Position numbers and translations under genes: made by a program. A DNA stretch of 64,000 nucleotides from an uncultured delta proteobacterium (GTDB taxonomy: Bacteria > Desulfobacterota > Desulfovibrionia > Desulfovibrionales > Desulfovibrionaceae), in the NCBI GenBank assembly GCA_903843965.1, contig CAIMRY010000009.1:30558-94557 (forward strand). Direction: 5' to 3'. A model generated the notes under the pieces. The model ran no database searches. It saw only the letters and a list, made by a program, of their open reading frames with translations, and had not been told where the DNA came from. Shown here one piece after another: positions 49,327 through 59,040 of the stretch (positions within the stretch are counted from its first letter, which is position 1; each line of letters opens with the position of its first letter).

Positions 49327-50370
49327 CTAGGCCAGCACCCGGTAGCTGAACGGACTTTTGCCCTCGAAAAATTTCACCTGCACGCCGGAAAGCGTGGGCG
49401 AAAGCTCCTTGGCGAAGAGACGCATCATCTCCTCCTCCAGGATGAAATGCCCGACATCAAGGACCAGCCCCGGCGCTTCCTGGGCGGGGTGGTGCTTCAC
49501 GTCGCCGCAGATGAACACGTCGGCTCCGGCGGCAAAGGCCGCAGGAATGAGCGATGCGCCCGAGCCCGTGGTGTAGCCCACGCGGCGGATCAGCGCGGGC
49601 CGGGGGCCGCACTCGGCCCAGGCGACGCCCTTGGCCTTGCCGGGACCGCAGTCGACAAAGGGCTTCTGCACGCTGAACAGCGCCTTTTCCAAAAGCTTGG
49701 CGAAGTCCTCGTAGGCCAGGGCCTTGGGCAGCTCGCCCAATTGGCCGAAGCCGATGTTCTCCACCGGGGCCTCCAGGCGGCGCACCAGAAATTCCGGGCG
49801 CTTGCCGAAGATGCCCACCAGCCGCTCGGCGATGTCGCCCCAGGCGCGCTCTTCGCAGATCACGCGCACCTCGCCCGCGTTGCTCTGGGACACGGCCAGC
49901 ACGCCAGCGGTCTCGGACAGGGGCCGGGCCTCGCGTTCGGTGATGCGCGCCGGGGCCTGGAAAAAGACCTCACGCGCGGGAAAGCTGTGCACGGTCTCAA
50001 TGGTCCGGCAGTCCGTGAGCTTCAGCGCGCGGCCAAGCCAGAAGGCCGGACCGCCCGGGCGGCAGTCCAGGCTGGTGTGGCAGGTATAGAGCCAGGCCCC
50101 GGCGCTCATGAACTGGCGCAGCACGTTGAGGTGCTGACCGTCTTTGGTGGGGGCTTGTGGCTGCAAGTACAGGGGGTGGTGGGTGACAACAAGGTCCGCG
50201 CCCCAGGCCAGGGCCTGGGCCATGACCTCGGGCAGGGGGTCCAGGGTCACGGCGAGCTTCTTCACCTCGGCGCGCTCGCCCCTGATCTGGACGCTGGAGT
50301 TGTCCCAGTCGGCGGCCAGGGCCTCCGGGGCAAGGGAACGGACACAGTTCAGCGCGGTCTCGGCGTTCAT
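49327..50370 (-). CDS. Nif3-like dinuclear metal-centre protein
   Basis: 347 aa, NIF3/YbgI family, which forms hexamer rings with a dinuclear metal site. Metal motifs: LAADWDNSSVQI-type N-terminus, VVTHHPLYL near residue 62 and the C-terminal GDVKHHPAQEA and DVGHFILE. The long form contains a central inserted domain (residues 125-240). GGGAGC upstream of ATG. It is the gene upstream of the zinc-ribbon protein and likely co-transcribed. Biochemical role debated in the field. Confidence 0.9.
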   Translation of the reverse strand: MNAETALNCVRSLAPEALAADWDNSSVQIRGERAEVKKLAVTLDPLPEVMAQALAWGADLVVTHHPLYLQPQAPTKDGQHLNVLRQFMSAGAWLYTCHTSLDCRPGGPAFWLGRALKLTDCRTIETVHSFPAREVFFQAPARITEREARPLSETAGVLAVSQSNAGEVRVICEERAWGDIAERLVGIFGKRPEFLVRRLEAPVENIGFGQLGELPKALAYEDFAKLLEKALFSVQKPFVDCGPGKAKGVAWAECGPRPALIRRVGYTTGSGASLIPAAFAAGADVFICGDVKHHPAQEAPGLVLDVGHFILEEEMMRLFAKELSPTLSGVQVKFFEGKSPFSYRVLA

Positions 50371-50384
50371 CGGGCTCCCTCAAA

Positions 50385-50427
50385 ACGCGGATGCTCCCGT
50401 AGGGTTTCCCCCTGGGAGCATCTGCGT
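50385..50427 (-). terminator. Terminator between tRNA-Met and the Nif3-like gene
   Basis: On the minus strand a 14-bp stem (ACGCAGATGCTCCC with GGGAGCATCCGCGT, one G-U) is followed by TTTT. It lies downstream of the tRNA and directly before the ribosome site of the Nif3-like gene, so it can end the tRNA transcript. Confidence 0.75.
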
Positions 50428-50586
50428 TCGCCTGCACAAGTCCGGGCGGTAAGTTTCAACGTCTTCGCTGCTGCGTGTATGGTCAATGTCTGTCCTTCAC
50501 GTCTGGCCCTCAGATCCGGCTCTTGCCTATGGCTTTTGCATCCAGCAGGACCCGCCGCAGCGCGGCCTAACAACGCCCTCTGCGGC

Positions 50587-50662
50587 TGGTGGGCCAACCA
50601 GGGCTCGAACCTGGGACCATCCGGTTATGAGCCGGGGGCTCTACCAACTGAGCTATTGGCCC
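50587..50662 (-). tRNA. tRNA-Met (anticodon CAT)
   Basis: 76 bases on the minus strand, with encoded CCA. Acceptor GGGCCAA pairs with TTGGCCC; D-arm AGCTCAGTTGGTAGAGC; anticodon loop CTCATAA (CAT); T-arm CCAGGTTCGAGCCCTGG. CAT could also be a lysidine-modified tRNA-Ile2; it is not an initiator by its first pair. Elongator Met is the likeliest reading. Confidence 0.9.
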
Positions 50663-50764
50663 GATTCCGTCCGAGCAGGACCACATACTCGAAGCCGGGC
50701 GCGCCGTCAAGGTGCGCCGCGCCGCGCCAGCCAGCCTGGACTGGCGGCTTGAGCCGAGAGGACA

Positions 50765-51265
50765 TCAGCCCTTGAGCACCCGCGCGATGAGCCCGGTGGT
50801 CGAATAGCCGGGCAGCAGCGGCAGGCTCACCACCTGGCCGCCAGCCTCTTCCACAACCTCGCGGCCCACGATCTTGTCTTTGACCCAGTCCCCGCCTTTG
50901 ATCAGCACCTGGGGTTGCACGGCGCGGATGAGCTCAAGCGGCGTGTCCTCTTCGAAGATGACCACGAAGTCCACGGCCTCCAGCCCGGCCAGCACATACG
51001 AGCGGGCGGCCTGGCTGTTCAGCGGGCGTTTGGGGCCCTTGGCGTCCTTTTTGATGCGCCGGACAGAGGCGTCGGAGTTGAGTCCCACCAGAAGCCCGTC
51101 GCCCAGGGCCCGGGCGCGCGCCAGCAGGTCCACATGGCCGGGGTGCAGCAGGTCAAAGCAGCCGTTGGTGAAGACCAGACGGTAGCCCTTGGGCAGCACG
51201 CGGCGCATGGCCAGAAAGTCTGGCAAATTCATGAGTTTCGGGTGGAACAGATCGTCGTCTTTCAT
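50765..51265 (-). CDS. hldC: D-glycero-beta-D-manno-heptose 1-phosphate adenylyltransferase
   Basis: 166 aa nucleotidyltransferase making ADP-heptose. Motifs [21 protein letters not shown] (HxGH), [13 protein letters not shown], and [10 protein letters not shown] near the end. It is the separate counterpart of the HldE kinase at 26.5 kb. The ATG at 51265 is preceded by AAGGAAGG. Standalone gene between the tRNA and a large intergenic stretch. Confidence 0.92.
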   Translation of the reverse strand: MKDDDLFHPKLMNLPDFLAMRRVLPKGYRLVFTNGCFDLLHPGHVDLLARARALGDGLLVGLNSDASVRRIKKDAKGPKRPLNSQAARSYVLAGLEAVDFVVIFEEDTPLELIRAVQPQVLIKGGDWVKDKIVGREVVEEAGGQVVSLPLLPGYSTTGLIARVLKG

Positions 51266-51762
51266 GTCCGGTTCCTTCCTTCAGAGTGCGTTGGCCAAGT
51301 ATTGACTCATTGTCATGGGGCATGGCAACCAGAATTTTCCGGATACGGAAAAGGTGACTGCATACATGGTTGCAAAATATGCTGTCTCTGCCACTGAACC
51401 ACCGGTTGTCCGGTGTCTCTCCCCGTGGCTGACATCTCCCCGGCGTAAACGAAGTGTTTGAAACTCCCTGCCCGCGTCCCGTCCTGGGCTCCTCAGAACA
51501 GGCAAAGGTGGAGACTTTAAGTAATGTCGTGATAAAATCATGACAGAAACTTGCGTAGTCGAATGTGCTGAAAATAACCGTGTGCAGAGGGGTGACAACG
51601 TTATTGGTCTGGCATGCAGCCGTAAACAAAGGGTGTCAGATGTTCCGGTCGGAGAACAGGGGGCCAGGGGTGCGGGGAATACGGAACGGTCGTGGAACAA
51701 GACCGGGGCGGCGCCGGACCGATGGCGGGGAAAAGGCGGGGCAGCGTTGGGGCGGGGCCGCC
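51266..51762. other. Intergenic region, no recognised gene
   Basis: About 500 bases, AT-richer than its surroundings at 51290-51600. Several TTGACA-like hexamers (for example TATTGACTCATTGTCA near 51300) may be promoter parts. No ORF with ribosome site or motif could be supported; no RNA recognised. Confidence 0.4.
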
Positions 51763-52539
51763 TCAACCTTTTGGCCGCAGGTGCTCGTCGTGGCCCATGA
51801 GCGAGAGCTCCAGCCAGTCGTAGCCGAAATCGAGGCAGGCCTCCTCGTCGTGCAACACCTCGTCCTTGCGCGCCGGGGTCAGGTCCAGGCGTTCAAGCAG
51901 GCCGGAGCGCTCCAGGAAGGGCTGGAACTCGTCGGGCTGGTACAGGGCCAGGCCGGCCATGCCGAGTTGCTTCTGGCCCATGTGCTGGCCAGTGAGGGTT
52001 GTAAAGGCGCGCAGGTCCTCGGCCAGGGCCATGTAGCGGTCATTGGCGCTGTTGTATGGCTCCAGGCCCTGGTCGTGCATCCAGGCCCCGGCGTTGAAGT
52101 CCGTGCCCGCGTCGAACCCGTGGCAATGGGCCTCCCGGGCCATGAAGATGCGTTCCTGGGCCAGGCCCTCGGCATCGCGTTGGGTGGCCCGGCCCAGGGG
52201 ATAGGTGCGGCAGGCCGAGGGCCGGTCCGGGTACACTGCGCAGCCCGCCTCGCGGGAAAAGGGGCACAAGTGCCTGGCGTCGGCCAGCATGCGCATGTGC
52301 AGCATGGGCAGGCCCACCTCGGGCATGGCCAAGAGGGTGGCGAAGAGCCGGATGAACTTGTGCGAGGTCTGGCCCGTGGTGTGGCGCAGGCGCAAGGTGT
52401 CGTAGGGGGTGAGCATGAGATCAAGCGCCGAGCAGCACGCGCCGAAGCAGCTGACGCCAGGGTGGCAGGCGAAGCGGAAGTGCTCTTCTGGCATGAGTTC
52501 CTGGTGTCCGTTCAAGAATTCCTTGCTGCCGTCGCTCAT
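51763..52539 (-). CDS. YkgJ-family cysteine cluster protein
   Basis: 258 aa. The defining cluster CFGACC near residue 31, CPFSREAGCAVYPDRPSACRTYPLG near 92, and C-H-containing EAHCHGF near 138 form a probable zinc or iron site. Related proteins are linked to flagellar or membrane modification but their activity is not settled. The start ATG overlaps the stop of the glycosyltransferase gene (ATGA), so it is coupled to it. Confidence 0.8.
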   Translation of the reverse strand: MSDGSKEFLNGHQELMPEEHFRFACHPGVSCFGACCSALDLMLTPYDTLRLRHTTGQTSHKFIRLFATLLAMPEVGLPMLHMRMLADARHLCPFSREAGCAVYPDRPSACRTYPLGRATQRDAEGLAQERIFMAREAHCHGFDAGTDFNAGAWMHDQGLEPYNSANDRYMALAEDLRAFTTLTGQHMGQKQLGMAGLALYQPDEFQPFLERSGLLERLDLTPARKDEVLHDEEACLDFGYDWLELSLMGHDEHLRPKG

Positions 52540-54419
52540 GCGCCGTGTTCCCCTTGGTGTAAAACGATGTCGTCCGGGGCTTGGGCATCCAGCAGCGCCA
52601 GACGATCGTTGAGGTGCGCTTCCAGGCGCTCGGACTGGTTGGCGATGTGCTGCGCGATTTCCGCGCGGGGGTGCAGGGTCTGCATCTTGTAGCGGTTGCC
52701 CTGGGCGTTAACCCCGGTGAGGTTGACCCCGGTGACGTTGGCACCAGTGACGTTCGGCCCGCTGGCGCCCGTCTCCTGCCCGGCCAGGCCGGAGCGCTTG
52801 CGGTGGCGCACCCGGAGGTGCCCCTGGTACACGGCGTGGGCCCCGCCGCACAGCATGCGCAGGTCGCGCTCGAAGTCATCGTACTGCGAGGGCCCAAGGG
52901 CCAGGGAAAAGCCGCCGCCTGCCGCAGCCGGGGCCTCCAGCGCCGCGCGCCGGAACAGGTGGCAGCAGCCCGTGACCGAGGCGCAGGGCCCGATGAAGTC
53001 GAACAGGCCCCAGTCCGGTCCGTGCAGGTGCGCGTCCAAAAGGCGGAAGGGGTTTGGCGTCAGGCTCTGGAAGTCCAGGTCCGGGCGATCCTCCGGCACA
53101 TCCTGCGGGATGACCAGGTGCCCGGCCACGTTTTGCAGCAGGTGCGGGGCGTGGTGGTCGGCCACCTTGCAGCCCACCACCCCGGCCTGTGGGTGCTGGG
53201 CCTGGGCCGCGCCCAGTCGCCCCAGCCAGTCCGGCGGCAGGTCCACATCGTCGTCGAGAAAGACCAGGAACTGGGCGGCCATGGCCTCGGGCAGGGCCGC
53301 CAGCCAGTTGCGGGCCGCTGGCGCGCCGATGTTCACCGGCAGGGTGACGCGCAGCAGGGCCTCGCCCACGCGCCCGGCCCAGGTTGCCAGCACCTGGGGC
53401 GTGTGGTCAGTGCTGCCGTTGTCCAGCACCAGCACCCGCGCCCGCCCGCCTGCGACGGACAGGTCCGAGGCAAAGAGACTGGCCAGGGTGGCGTCCAGGT
53501 CCGCAGCCTTGTTCCAGGTGTAGAGCAGGACCAGGGTAGGGCCGGGCATGGGGGTGCGGGCGCGGCGCAGGCCGCTGACCGCGTCCGCCGTGACCAGGGC
53601 CAGGCTGGCCTGCCAGGGCGCAGCGGAAAGGGCCTGAAAAAGGTGCGGCAGGGCCTGGGCGTCGTCTCCGGCGGCCAGCAGGGCCAGGCCAGTGCGCGCC
53701 GGGGCAAAGCCAGGGCCGAACGGGTTGCCGCGCTCCGGGCCGAGGCTGGCCAGTTCGTGCAGGCAGGCGGCTGTGTCGCCACGCAGAAAGGCCGCCTGGG
53801 CGCGCAGGGCGGCAATGGCCGGAGCCAGGTCCGCGCAGGCGCTGTCGTGCTCCAGCCCGTCCAGGGCCGTGGCCTCCAGGCTGGCGCGGGCGTCCGGGTC
53901 CGCCGCGTACAGGGAAAGACCCAGGGCCTTTTCCCGCCAGAACAGGGCCGCCGGGGCCTTGGCCACCTGACCGGCCAGGAAGGCGGCCAGCTTTGCCGTG
54001 TCGCGCTGTTTGGCCAGGCGCTCGAAATAGGCCAGGCCGCCGCCTTTCCCACGGGAGCCTTCAGGGGCATCGGGCAGGCACCAGTGCGCGGCAACAGCGG
54101 CCAGGGCAGCGCGGGAGGGCTCGGGCAGGGGCAGGTCCGGCACGGACAGGATCTCCGTTGCCAGCGGGCCGGAAAAGGGATTTTCGCCGCAGGCCCAGAG
54201 CAGCAGGTCCACGGCCAGCGCGGACAGGCGCGCGCGTTCAGCGGGGTCGACAGCATCATCGGCGGTGCGGGCCAGCCCCAGGCACAGGGATCCGGCCTGG
54301 GCCAGATGACGGCTGCCCGTGGAGGCCAGGGCCAGGCGTTGGCGCAGGGGCGCGGGCAGCCCGGCCCAGGCGGCGGCCCTGGCAACGGCCCTGGCGACGC
54401 TTAGGGTGCGGGCTGGCAT
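52536..54419 (-). CDS. GT2-family glycosyltransferase with helical N-terminal region
   Basis: 627 aa. Residues 1-280 are Ala/Leu-rich helices (TPR-like). A GT-A domain follows from about residue 285: TLVLLYTWNKAADLDATLASL, VLVLDNGSTDHTPQV, NIGAPAARNWL, and FLVFLDDDVDLPPDWL (DxD), with HHAPHLLQN and a QYDDFERDL acceptor-region motif. Near the C-terminus a short NVTGA-NVTGV-NLTGV repeat (coding 52701-52760) interrupts the protein. The start at 54419 overlaps the preceding gene by 19 bases. Likely modifies a surface glycan; acceptor unknown. Confidence 0.82.
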   Translation of the reverse strand: MPARTLSVARAVARAAAWAGLPAPLRQRLALASTGSRHLAQAGSLCLGLARTADDAVDPAERARLSALAVDLLLWACGENPFSGPLATEILSVPDLPLPEPSRAALAAVAAHWCLPDAPEGSRGKGGGLAYFERLAKQRDTAKLAAFLAGQVAKAPAALFWREKALGLSLYAADPDARASLEATALDGLEHDSACADLAPAIAALRAQAAFLRGDTAACLHELASLGPERGNPFGPGFAPARTGLALLAAGDDAQALPHLFQALSAAPWQASLALVTADAVSGLRRARTPMPGPTLVLLYTWNKAADLDATLASLFASDLSVAGGRARVLVLDNGSTDHTPQVLATWAGRVGEALLRVTLPVNIGAPAARNWLAALPEAMAAQFLVFLDDDVDLPPDWLGRLGAAQAQHPQAGVVGCKVADHHAPHLLQNVAGHLVIPQDVPEDRPDLDFQSLTPNPFRLLDAHLHGPDWGLFDFIGPCASVTGCCHLFRRAALEAPAAAGGGFSLALGPSQYDDFERDLRMLCGGAHAVYQGHLRVRHRKRSGLAGQETGASGPNVTGANVTGVNLTGVNAQGNRYKMQTLHPRAEIAQHIANQSERLEAHLNDRLALLDAQAPDDIVLHQGEHGA

Positions 54420-56632
54420 GGCGCGGCCTCCAGCACCTGCGAAAGCGAGCATTCAACAGCCACCTGCCGCGCCAGGTCCTCGATGGGCAGGGGCTGGAAC
54501 AGGGCCTCGCCAAAGTACGTGCGCAAAAGGGTCAGGGTCTTGGCGGCGTTGCCCAGGTGACGGGACACCAGCAGCCGGTTTACGCGGCCCATGCGCAGGC
54601 GCAGGGCCGGGTCCGCCGCAAGCTGCGCCACGGCGTCGGCCAGGCCGGGCACGTCGCCCGATTCACGCACATAGCCGTTGACCCCGTCGTGCACCAGCTC
54701 GGGCATGCCGCCCACGTTGGTGACCACGGCGGGCAGGGAGCAGGCGAAGCCCTCCAGCAGGACGTTGGGCAGGCTCTCCTGTCGCGAGGGCAGCACCAGG
54801 ATGTCGGCGTCCATGAGCTGGCGCAGCACGCCCTCGTGGGGCAGGTGGCCGGTGATGGACAGGCGCAGGCGCAGGGCCGGGGTCAAAAGCTCCTCAAAGG
54901 ACCGCATGTTGGCCACGCCCACGGCCACGAACTCCAGGTCGCGCACGCTGCGCTGGGCAAGTTCCGCCGCCATGCGCAGGAACAGGTCAAAGCCCTTGGC
55001 GGGCGCCTCGTTGCCCACATAGAGGACGCGCGCCCCGCGCTTCTTGCGGGGCTGGCGCTCCGGCGGGAGCAGGCCGTTGTTCAGGTCCGGGTCGGGCAGA
55101 AAGGAGTTGTACACCAGCCGCAGCCGGTTCTGGGGCACCTGGTAGGTGCGCAGCACCTCCGCGCACTTGAGCGAGTTCACGGTGACGCCCGTGGCCGCCA
55201 GGCTGTACAGCGCAAAGATGGTGTTGGGCGGAAAGATCACGCCCCGGTTGACGAACAGGCGGAAGCGCGCCCCCCCCAAACCGGACACCTTGGCCAGGGC
55301 CGCGCTCTTGTAGGCCTTGGCGTGGAAGGTGTGGACCACGTCGGCCTCGACCCGCCGGGCCAGCTCGGCCACGAAGGAGGCCGCGCGCACGTACTGCTTG
55401 AACCCGCCGTACTCCACCACCTCCACCGGATTCTCGCCCGTGGTCAGCGGCGCAAGCACCGAGGCGATCTCCGACCCCGGCGGGATCACTGCGGTGACGC
55501 GCAGGCCGCTTTCGCGCATGCCAAGGATGTTGTTGACCATCTGCCGCGACCCGCCGGAAAGCTTGGCCGAGTCGGTCATGTAGAGCACACTGGCGATGTC
55601 CGGCCGCTTGCGCAGGTACTTGAAGAACACCCGGGAGGACAGGCTGCCTGCATACATGCGCAGGCGGCTCTCGATCCAGCCGCCGTCCTTGGTCTTGCCC
55701 ACGCCTATCCGGTGGATGCGCAGGGGGTTGGTCCCGCGCACATTGGCGCTGCGCTCCAGGGTGAAGGCTGCGCCAAACCCGGCCTCGCGCAGGCAGGATT
55801 CGGACAGGGCGTCGTACTGGCCCCAGGGCCAGCAGAAAAACTGGGTGTCGTTCCCCTGGCCGGAGAGGCCGTTGATCTCGCGCATGCGCGCAAAACAGCG
55901 GCGGAAGTCCGCCAGGCAGAAGGCCCTGCGCTCGGCGTCGGCGCGGCGGCGAAAGTACAGCCCGCCCCCGGCCTGGGGGCTGCCGCCCACCATGGGGGTT
56001 GTCGGCCAGTAGCCGTTGTACACATACGCGCTGCCCACCTCGAACTGCGGCAAGGCGGTTGCTGGTAAGGCCTGACGCTGCTCCGGGCTGTAGACGCCCC
56101 AGGCGCTCCAGTGGGCCTGGGCCTCGGCCTGGGTGCCGGTCTGGACCAGGCTGCGGAAGCAGCCCTGGTGCCGGGCGCTGTGGCCGTACACCTCGAAGCC
56201 GTGGTCCTGGATCATGGCCGTGAGCTCGGCCTCGTTCATGAACTGGGACAGGTCACCGTCGCGCAGGGCCAGGCAAAAAGAGTCCGGCGCGCTGAGCAGT
56301 TCCGGCCCGCCACCCTCGGGGTTCAATTGGGGCCTTTTCTCGCCGCTTCCGATGAAGTCCGTGACGCAGAAGAAGACCCCAGTCATGGAATATTTGGCCA
56401 GCAGAGGCGCGGCCACGGTCCAGTTGGACAGGTGGCAGTCATCGAAGGTGAGCACGCAGGTCTTGGGCGCCACAGGGATGTCCCCGCGCAGGGCGCGCAT
56501 CAGCTCGCGCGCGCTGATGGTGCGAAAGCCCGCGTCCCGGATGGCAACAAGGTGCTCCTCGAAGCGCTGGGGCGTGTGGCCGTCGGCCTGGCTGACGTTG
56601 TGGTGGCAAAGGACGGGGATGCTGTGCGGCAC
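54401..56632 (-). CDS. Polysaccharide deacetylase-glycosyltransferase (GT4) fusion
   Basis: 743 aa. The N-terminal part has NodB-type deacetylase motifs: VLTFDDCHLSNW near residue 75, and HSARHQG near 150 as metal ligands, ending near WPWGQYDALSE. The C-terminal part from about residue 325 is a GT4 transferase: SGGSRQMVNNILGM near 335, VLYVGNEAPAKGFDLFLRMAAEL, ILVLPSRQESLPNVLLEGFACSLPAVVTNVGGMPELV (E-x7-E). A GTG start at 56632 has AAGGAG upstream. Such a fusion would couple sugar transfer to removal of acetyl groups in one cytoplasmic protein. Substrate unknown. Confidence 0.85.
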   Translation of the reverse strand: MPHSIPVLCHHNVSQADGHTPQRFEEHLVAIRDAGFRTISARELMRALRGDIPVAPKTCVLTFDDCHLSNWTVAAPLLAKYSMTGVFFCVTDFIGSGEKRPQLNPEGGGPELLSAPDSFCLALRDGDLSQFMNEAELTAMIQDHGFEVYGHSARHQGCFRSLVQTGTQAEAQAHWSAWGVYSPEQRQALPATALPQFEVGSAYVYNGYWPTTPMVGGSPQAGGGLYFRRRADAERRAFCLADFRRCFARMREINGLSGQGNDTQFFCWPWGQYDALSESCLREAGFGAAFTLERSANVRGTNPLRIHRIGVGKTKDGGWIESRLRMYAGSLSSRVFFKYLRKRPDIASVLYMTDSAKLSGGSRQMVNNILGMRESGLRVTAVIPPGSEIASVLAPLTTGENPVEVVEYGGFKQYVRAASFVAELARRVEADVVHTFHAKAYKSAALAKVSGLGGARFRLFVNRGVIFPPNTIFALYSLAATGVTVNSLKCAEVLRTYQVPQNRLRLVYNSFLPDPDLNNGLLPPERQPRKKRGARVLYVGNEAPAKGFDLFLRMAAELAQRSVRDLEFVAVGVANMRSFEELLTPALRLRLSITGHLPHEGVLRQLMDADILVLPSRQESLPNVLLEGFACSLPAVVTNVGGMPELVHDGVNGYVRESGDVPGLADAVAQLAADPALRLRMGRVNRLLVSRHLGNAAKTLTLLRTYFGEALFQPLPIEDLARQVAVECSLSQVLEAAPCQPAP

Positions 56633-56776
56633 GGGGTTCTCCTTGCAAAAATGCGTAGCAGACCGGGCCAGTCCCGGCAAGGCCGCACCAGGTCATGGAA
56701 ATCACCGCGTCGCAGCGTGGCGGGTTGGTCTTCCATCCCTTGATAATATGCACGGATGGGGCTACAAGCATGTGAT

Positions 56777-58348
56777 ATGTCCGAGCGGACGATTCTCTTC
56801 CTTGCCGAGCCGCAGTCCGTCAGCGGCATCTTCCCAGCCCTGCGCGACGCCGGGGTTCAGGCGGGCGTGGCCGACGGCCTCACCTCGGCCATGGCCTTCC
56901 TCAAGCGTTCCCCCACGGCGGTGATTTTTTCGCGCCCGGCGCTGCCCGGCTACGCGGCGGAGGCGTTGCTGTCGCGCCTGGCCGAGCTGGCAGTCAAGGG
57001 CGAGGACGTGCCCCCGGTGATCATCTTCTCCCGCGCGGGCAGCGCCGAGGAAGCCCAGAAATACCTGGAGCTGGGCGCGCGCGACTACTGGCTGGAGCCG
57101 CTGGGCTGGGAAAAGATCAGCCTGCTGCTGCCCGAGCCAGCACCCGAGCCCGAGGCCGCGCCCCGCGTGGCCCCGCGCCCACTGGGCCCGCGCGTGCTCT
57201 CCAACGCCTCGCTCAGCGTCTCGCGCCTGGCCTCCAACGCCTCCATCGCCGCCGGGGCCACGGCCACCTCCTCCGGACCGGAATCCGCCGCCGGGCGCTT
57301 CCAGATCATCGGGCGGCACCCGGCCGTGCAGCGCGTGCTGGCCCTGGCCCGCCAGGTGGCGCGCAGCAAGGCCACGGTGCTCATCAGCGGGCCTTCCGGC
57401 ACCGGCAAGGAGATGTTCGCCCGGTTCATCCACCACAATTCCGACCGCGCGCGCGAGGCCTTTGTGGCCATCAACTGCGCGGCCTTGCCCGAGCACCTTC
57501 TGGAGAGCGAGCTCTTCGGCCACGAAAAGGGCGCCTTCACCGGGGCCATCAACCGCAAGCTGGGCAAGTTCGAGCTGGCCCAGGGCGGCACCATCCTGCT
57601 CGACGAGATCACCGAAATGGACCTGGCCCTGCAGGCCAAGCTCTTGCGCGTACTGCAGGAGGGCGAGATCGACCGCGTGGGCGGGGTGGAGACCATCAGC
57701 GTGGACGTGCGCGTGCTGGCCACCACCAACCGCGACCTGGACCAGGCCGTGCGCGAGGGCAAGTTCCGCCAGGACCTGTTCTATCGCTTGAACGTCATCC
57801 CCCTGCGCCTGCCCGCCTTGAGCGAACGCGGCGACGACGTGCTGCTTTTGGCCGACTTTTTCGCCGCCAAGTACGCCACGGCCTACGGCATGGGCCCGCA
57901 AGTCTTCGTCGAGGACGCCCGGACTTGGCTGGCCAGCTACGATTGGCCGGGCAACGTGCGCGAGCTGCAGAACCTGATGGAGCGCGCCGTGCTCCTGGCC
58001 CAGGGCAACCCCATCCAGCAGCGGCACTTCCTGCTCGACGGCGACACCTGGGGCATCGACGTGGTCGAGGTGGGCGACATGGGCAACCCGGCGGACGACA
58101 CCGGGATCGCGCCCGCGCCGCTGTCCACGGGCCAGGGCGAAGCCTCGGCCTCGGGCCAGGCTGCCACCGCCTTGCGCGACGTGCTCTCGGTCATGCCGCT
58201 GCACGAGATGGAGAAGCAGCTCATCCTGAAAAGCCTGGACGAGACCAGCGGCAACCGCACCCTGGCCGCGCAGCTGCTCGGCATCTCCGTGCGCACCCTG
58301 CGCAACAAGCTCAACGAATACCGGGAGCAGGGGCTGGAAGTGGCGTAG
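56777..58348 (+). CDS. Sigma-54-dependent transcriptional activator
   Basis: 523 aa. N-terminal domain resembles a response-regulator receiver but the phosphorylated Asp is not seen (sequence [14 protein letters not shown] in its place), so it may be degenerate. AAA+ domain with Walker [11 protein letters not shown] near residue 211, the sigma-54-contacting GAFTGAI near 252, LLDEITEMD, and R-finger regions. The C-terminus is a Fis-type HTH ([23 protein letters not shown]). Ribosome site weak. The ZraR/FlrC family; target promoters unknown. It lies next to the mobile element. Confidence 0.9.
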   Translation: MSERTILFLAEPQSVSGIFPALRDAGVQAGVADGLTSAMAFLKRSPTAVIFSRPALPGYAAEALLSRLAELAVKGEDVPPVIIFSRAGSAEEAQKYLELGARDYWLEPLGWEKISLLLPEPAPEPEAAPRVAPRPLGPRVLSNASLSVSRLASNASIAAGATATSSGPESAAGRFQIIGRHPAVQRVLALARQVARSKATVLISGPSGTGKEMFARFIHHNSDRAREAFVAINCAALPEHLLESELFGHEKGAFTGAINRKLGKFELAQGGTILLDEITEMDLALQAKLLRVLQEGEIDRVGGVETISVDVRVLATTNRDLDQAVREGKFRQDLFYRLNVIPLRLPALSERGDDVLLLADFFAAKYATAYGMGPQVFVEDARTWLASYDWPGNVRELQNLMERAVLLAQGNPIQQRHFLLDGDTWGIDVVEVGDMGNPADDTGIAPAPLSTGQGEASASGQAATALRDVLSVMPLHEMEKQLILKSLDETSGNRTLAAQLLGISVRTLRNKLNEYREQGLEVA

Positions 58349-58367
58349 GCACAGGGATGCCTCCGGC

Positions 58368-58377
58368 GGCCAAAGGC
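58368..58377 (+). repeat. Left 10-bp direct repeat of the mobile element
   Basis: GGCCAAAGGC; identical copy at 63795-63804, directly outside the inverted repeats. Confidence 0.9.
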
Positions 58378-58398
58378 GTCATTATGGCGCAAACGCAC
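58378..58398 (+). repeat. Left terminal inverted repeat
   Basis: Begins GTCATTATGGCGCAAACG; pairs with the right end at 63774-63794 with one mismatch. Confidence 0.9.
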
Positions 58399-58560
58399 AA
58401 AGAAGTTCAGCCAACCCGATTGACGCAGAAATGTAACTGTGTCATGTGGTTAGGCTATGCGCTAGCCGTTTGCGAGCGTTCCCGCGAGCACTACGGATAG
58501 CGACAGCAGAGTCCGATGACCATCGGACGTCGACCAGCCGCAGGCTGGCGGGGGCACCCC

Positions 58561-59037
58561 GTGGGAAAGAATCACTCGATTTCGAAGCTCACCAGGCTGA
58601 AGGCTGAACGGCTCGGCGAAATCGCCAAGCATCAGGACGCCATCAGGCTGTTGGAGCGTGAGATCCAGACGCTCGACGAGACGATGCGGATGGTCGATTC
58701 AGGCGTGGACGTGGACGCGGTGCGGCCCATCAGGACGCGCACGCCGCTGTTCCCGCGCGGCGGACTGATGCGGCTCGTCCTGATGTTGCTCAGGGAGGCT
58801 GGACGGCCCATGGGCAGGCACGAGATCGCGGACGCGCTAGAAGCGCGACGCGGCGACGGCCTCAAGCTCCATATGCATGTCAGGAACTGCACGAAGCGGC
58901 TGGAACGGGGCGGCGTGTTGCGCGAGGCTGGCAGGGCGCCGAGCGGCGAATACCTCTACGAGATCGCCCCGCCCGAGATTCCGAGCCGCGACGACAAGCC
59001 GCAACGGCCGAAGCTGATGCTCGTCTCGAAGCCGTAG
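58561..59037 (+). CDS. Element-encoded coiled-coil/winged-helix protein
   Basis: 158 aa. N-terminal helix with basic and acidic heptads (LKAERLGEIAKHQDAIRLLEREIQTL), then a winged-helix-like C-terminal domain (GGLMRLVLMLLREAGRPMGRHEIADAL and KRLERGGVLREAG). GTG start at 58561 chosen by alignment with the second copy at 63882 (MGISHSISKLTR). It ends three bases from the transposase stop, convergent. A DNA-binding accessory of the element is plausible but inferred. Confidence 0.75.
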   Translation: MGKNHSISKLTRLKAERLGEIAKHQDAIRLLEREIQTLDETMRMVDSGVDVDAVRPIRTRTPLFPRGGLMRLVLMLLREAGRPMGRHEIADALEARRGDGLKLHMHVRNCTKRLERGGVLREAGRAPSGEYLYEIAPPEIPSRDDKPQRPKLMLVSKP

Positions 59038-59040
59038 CGC

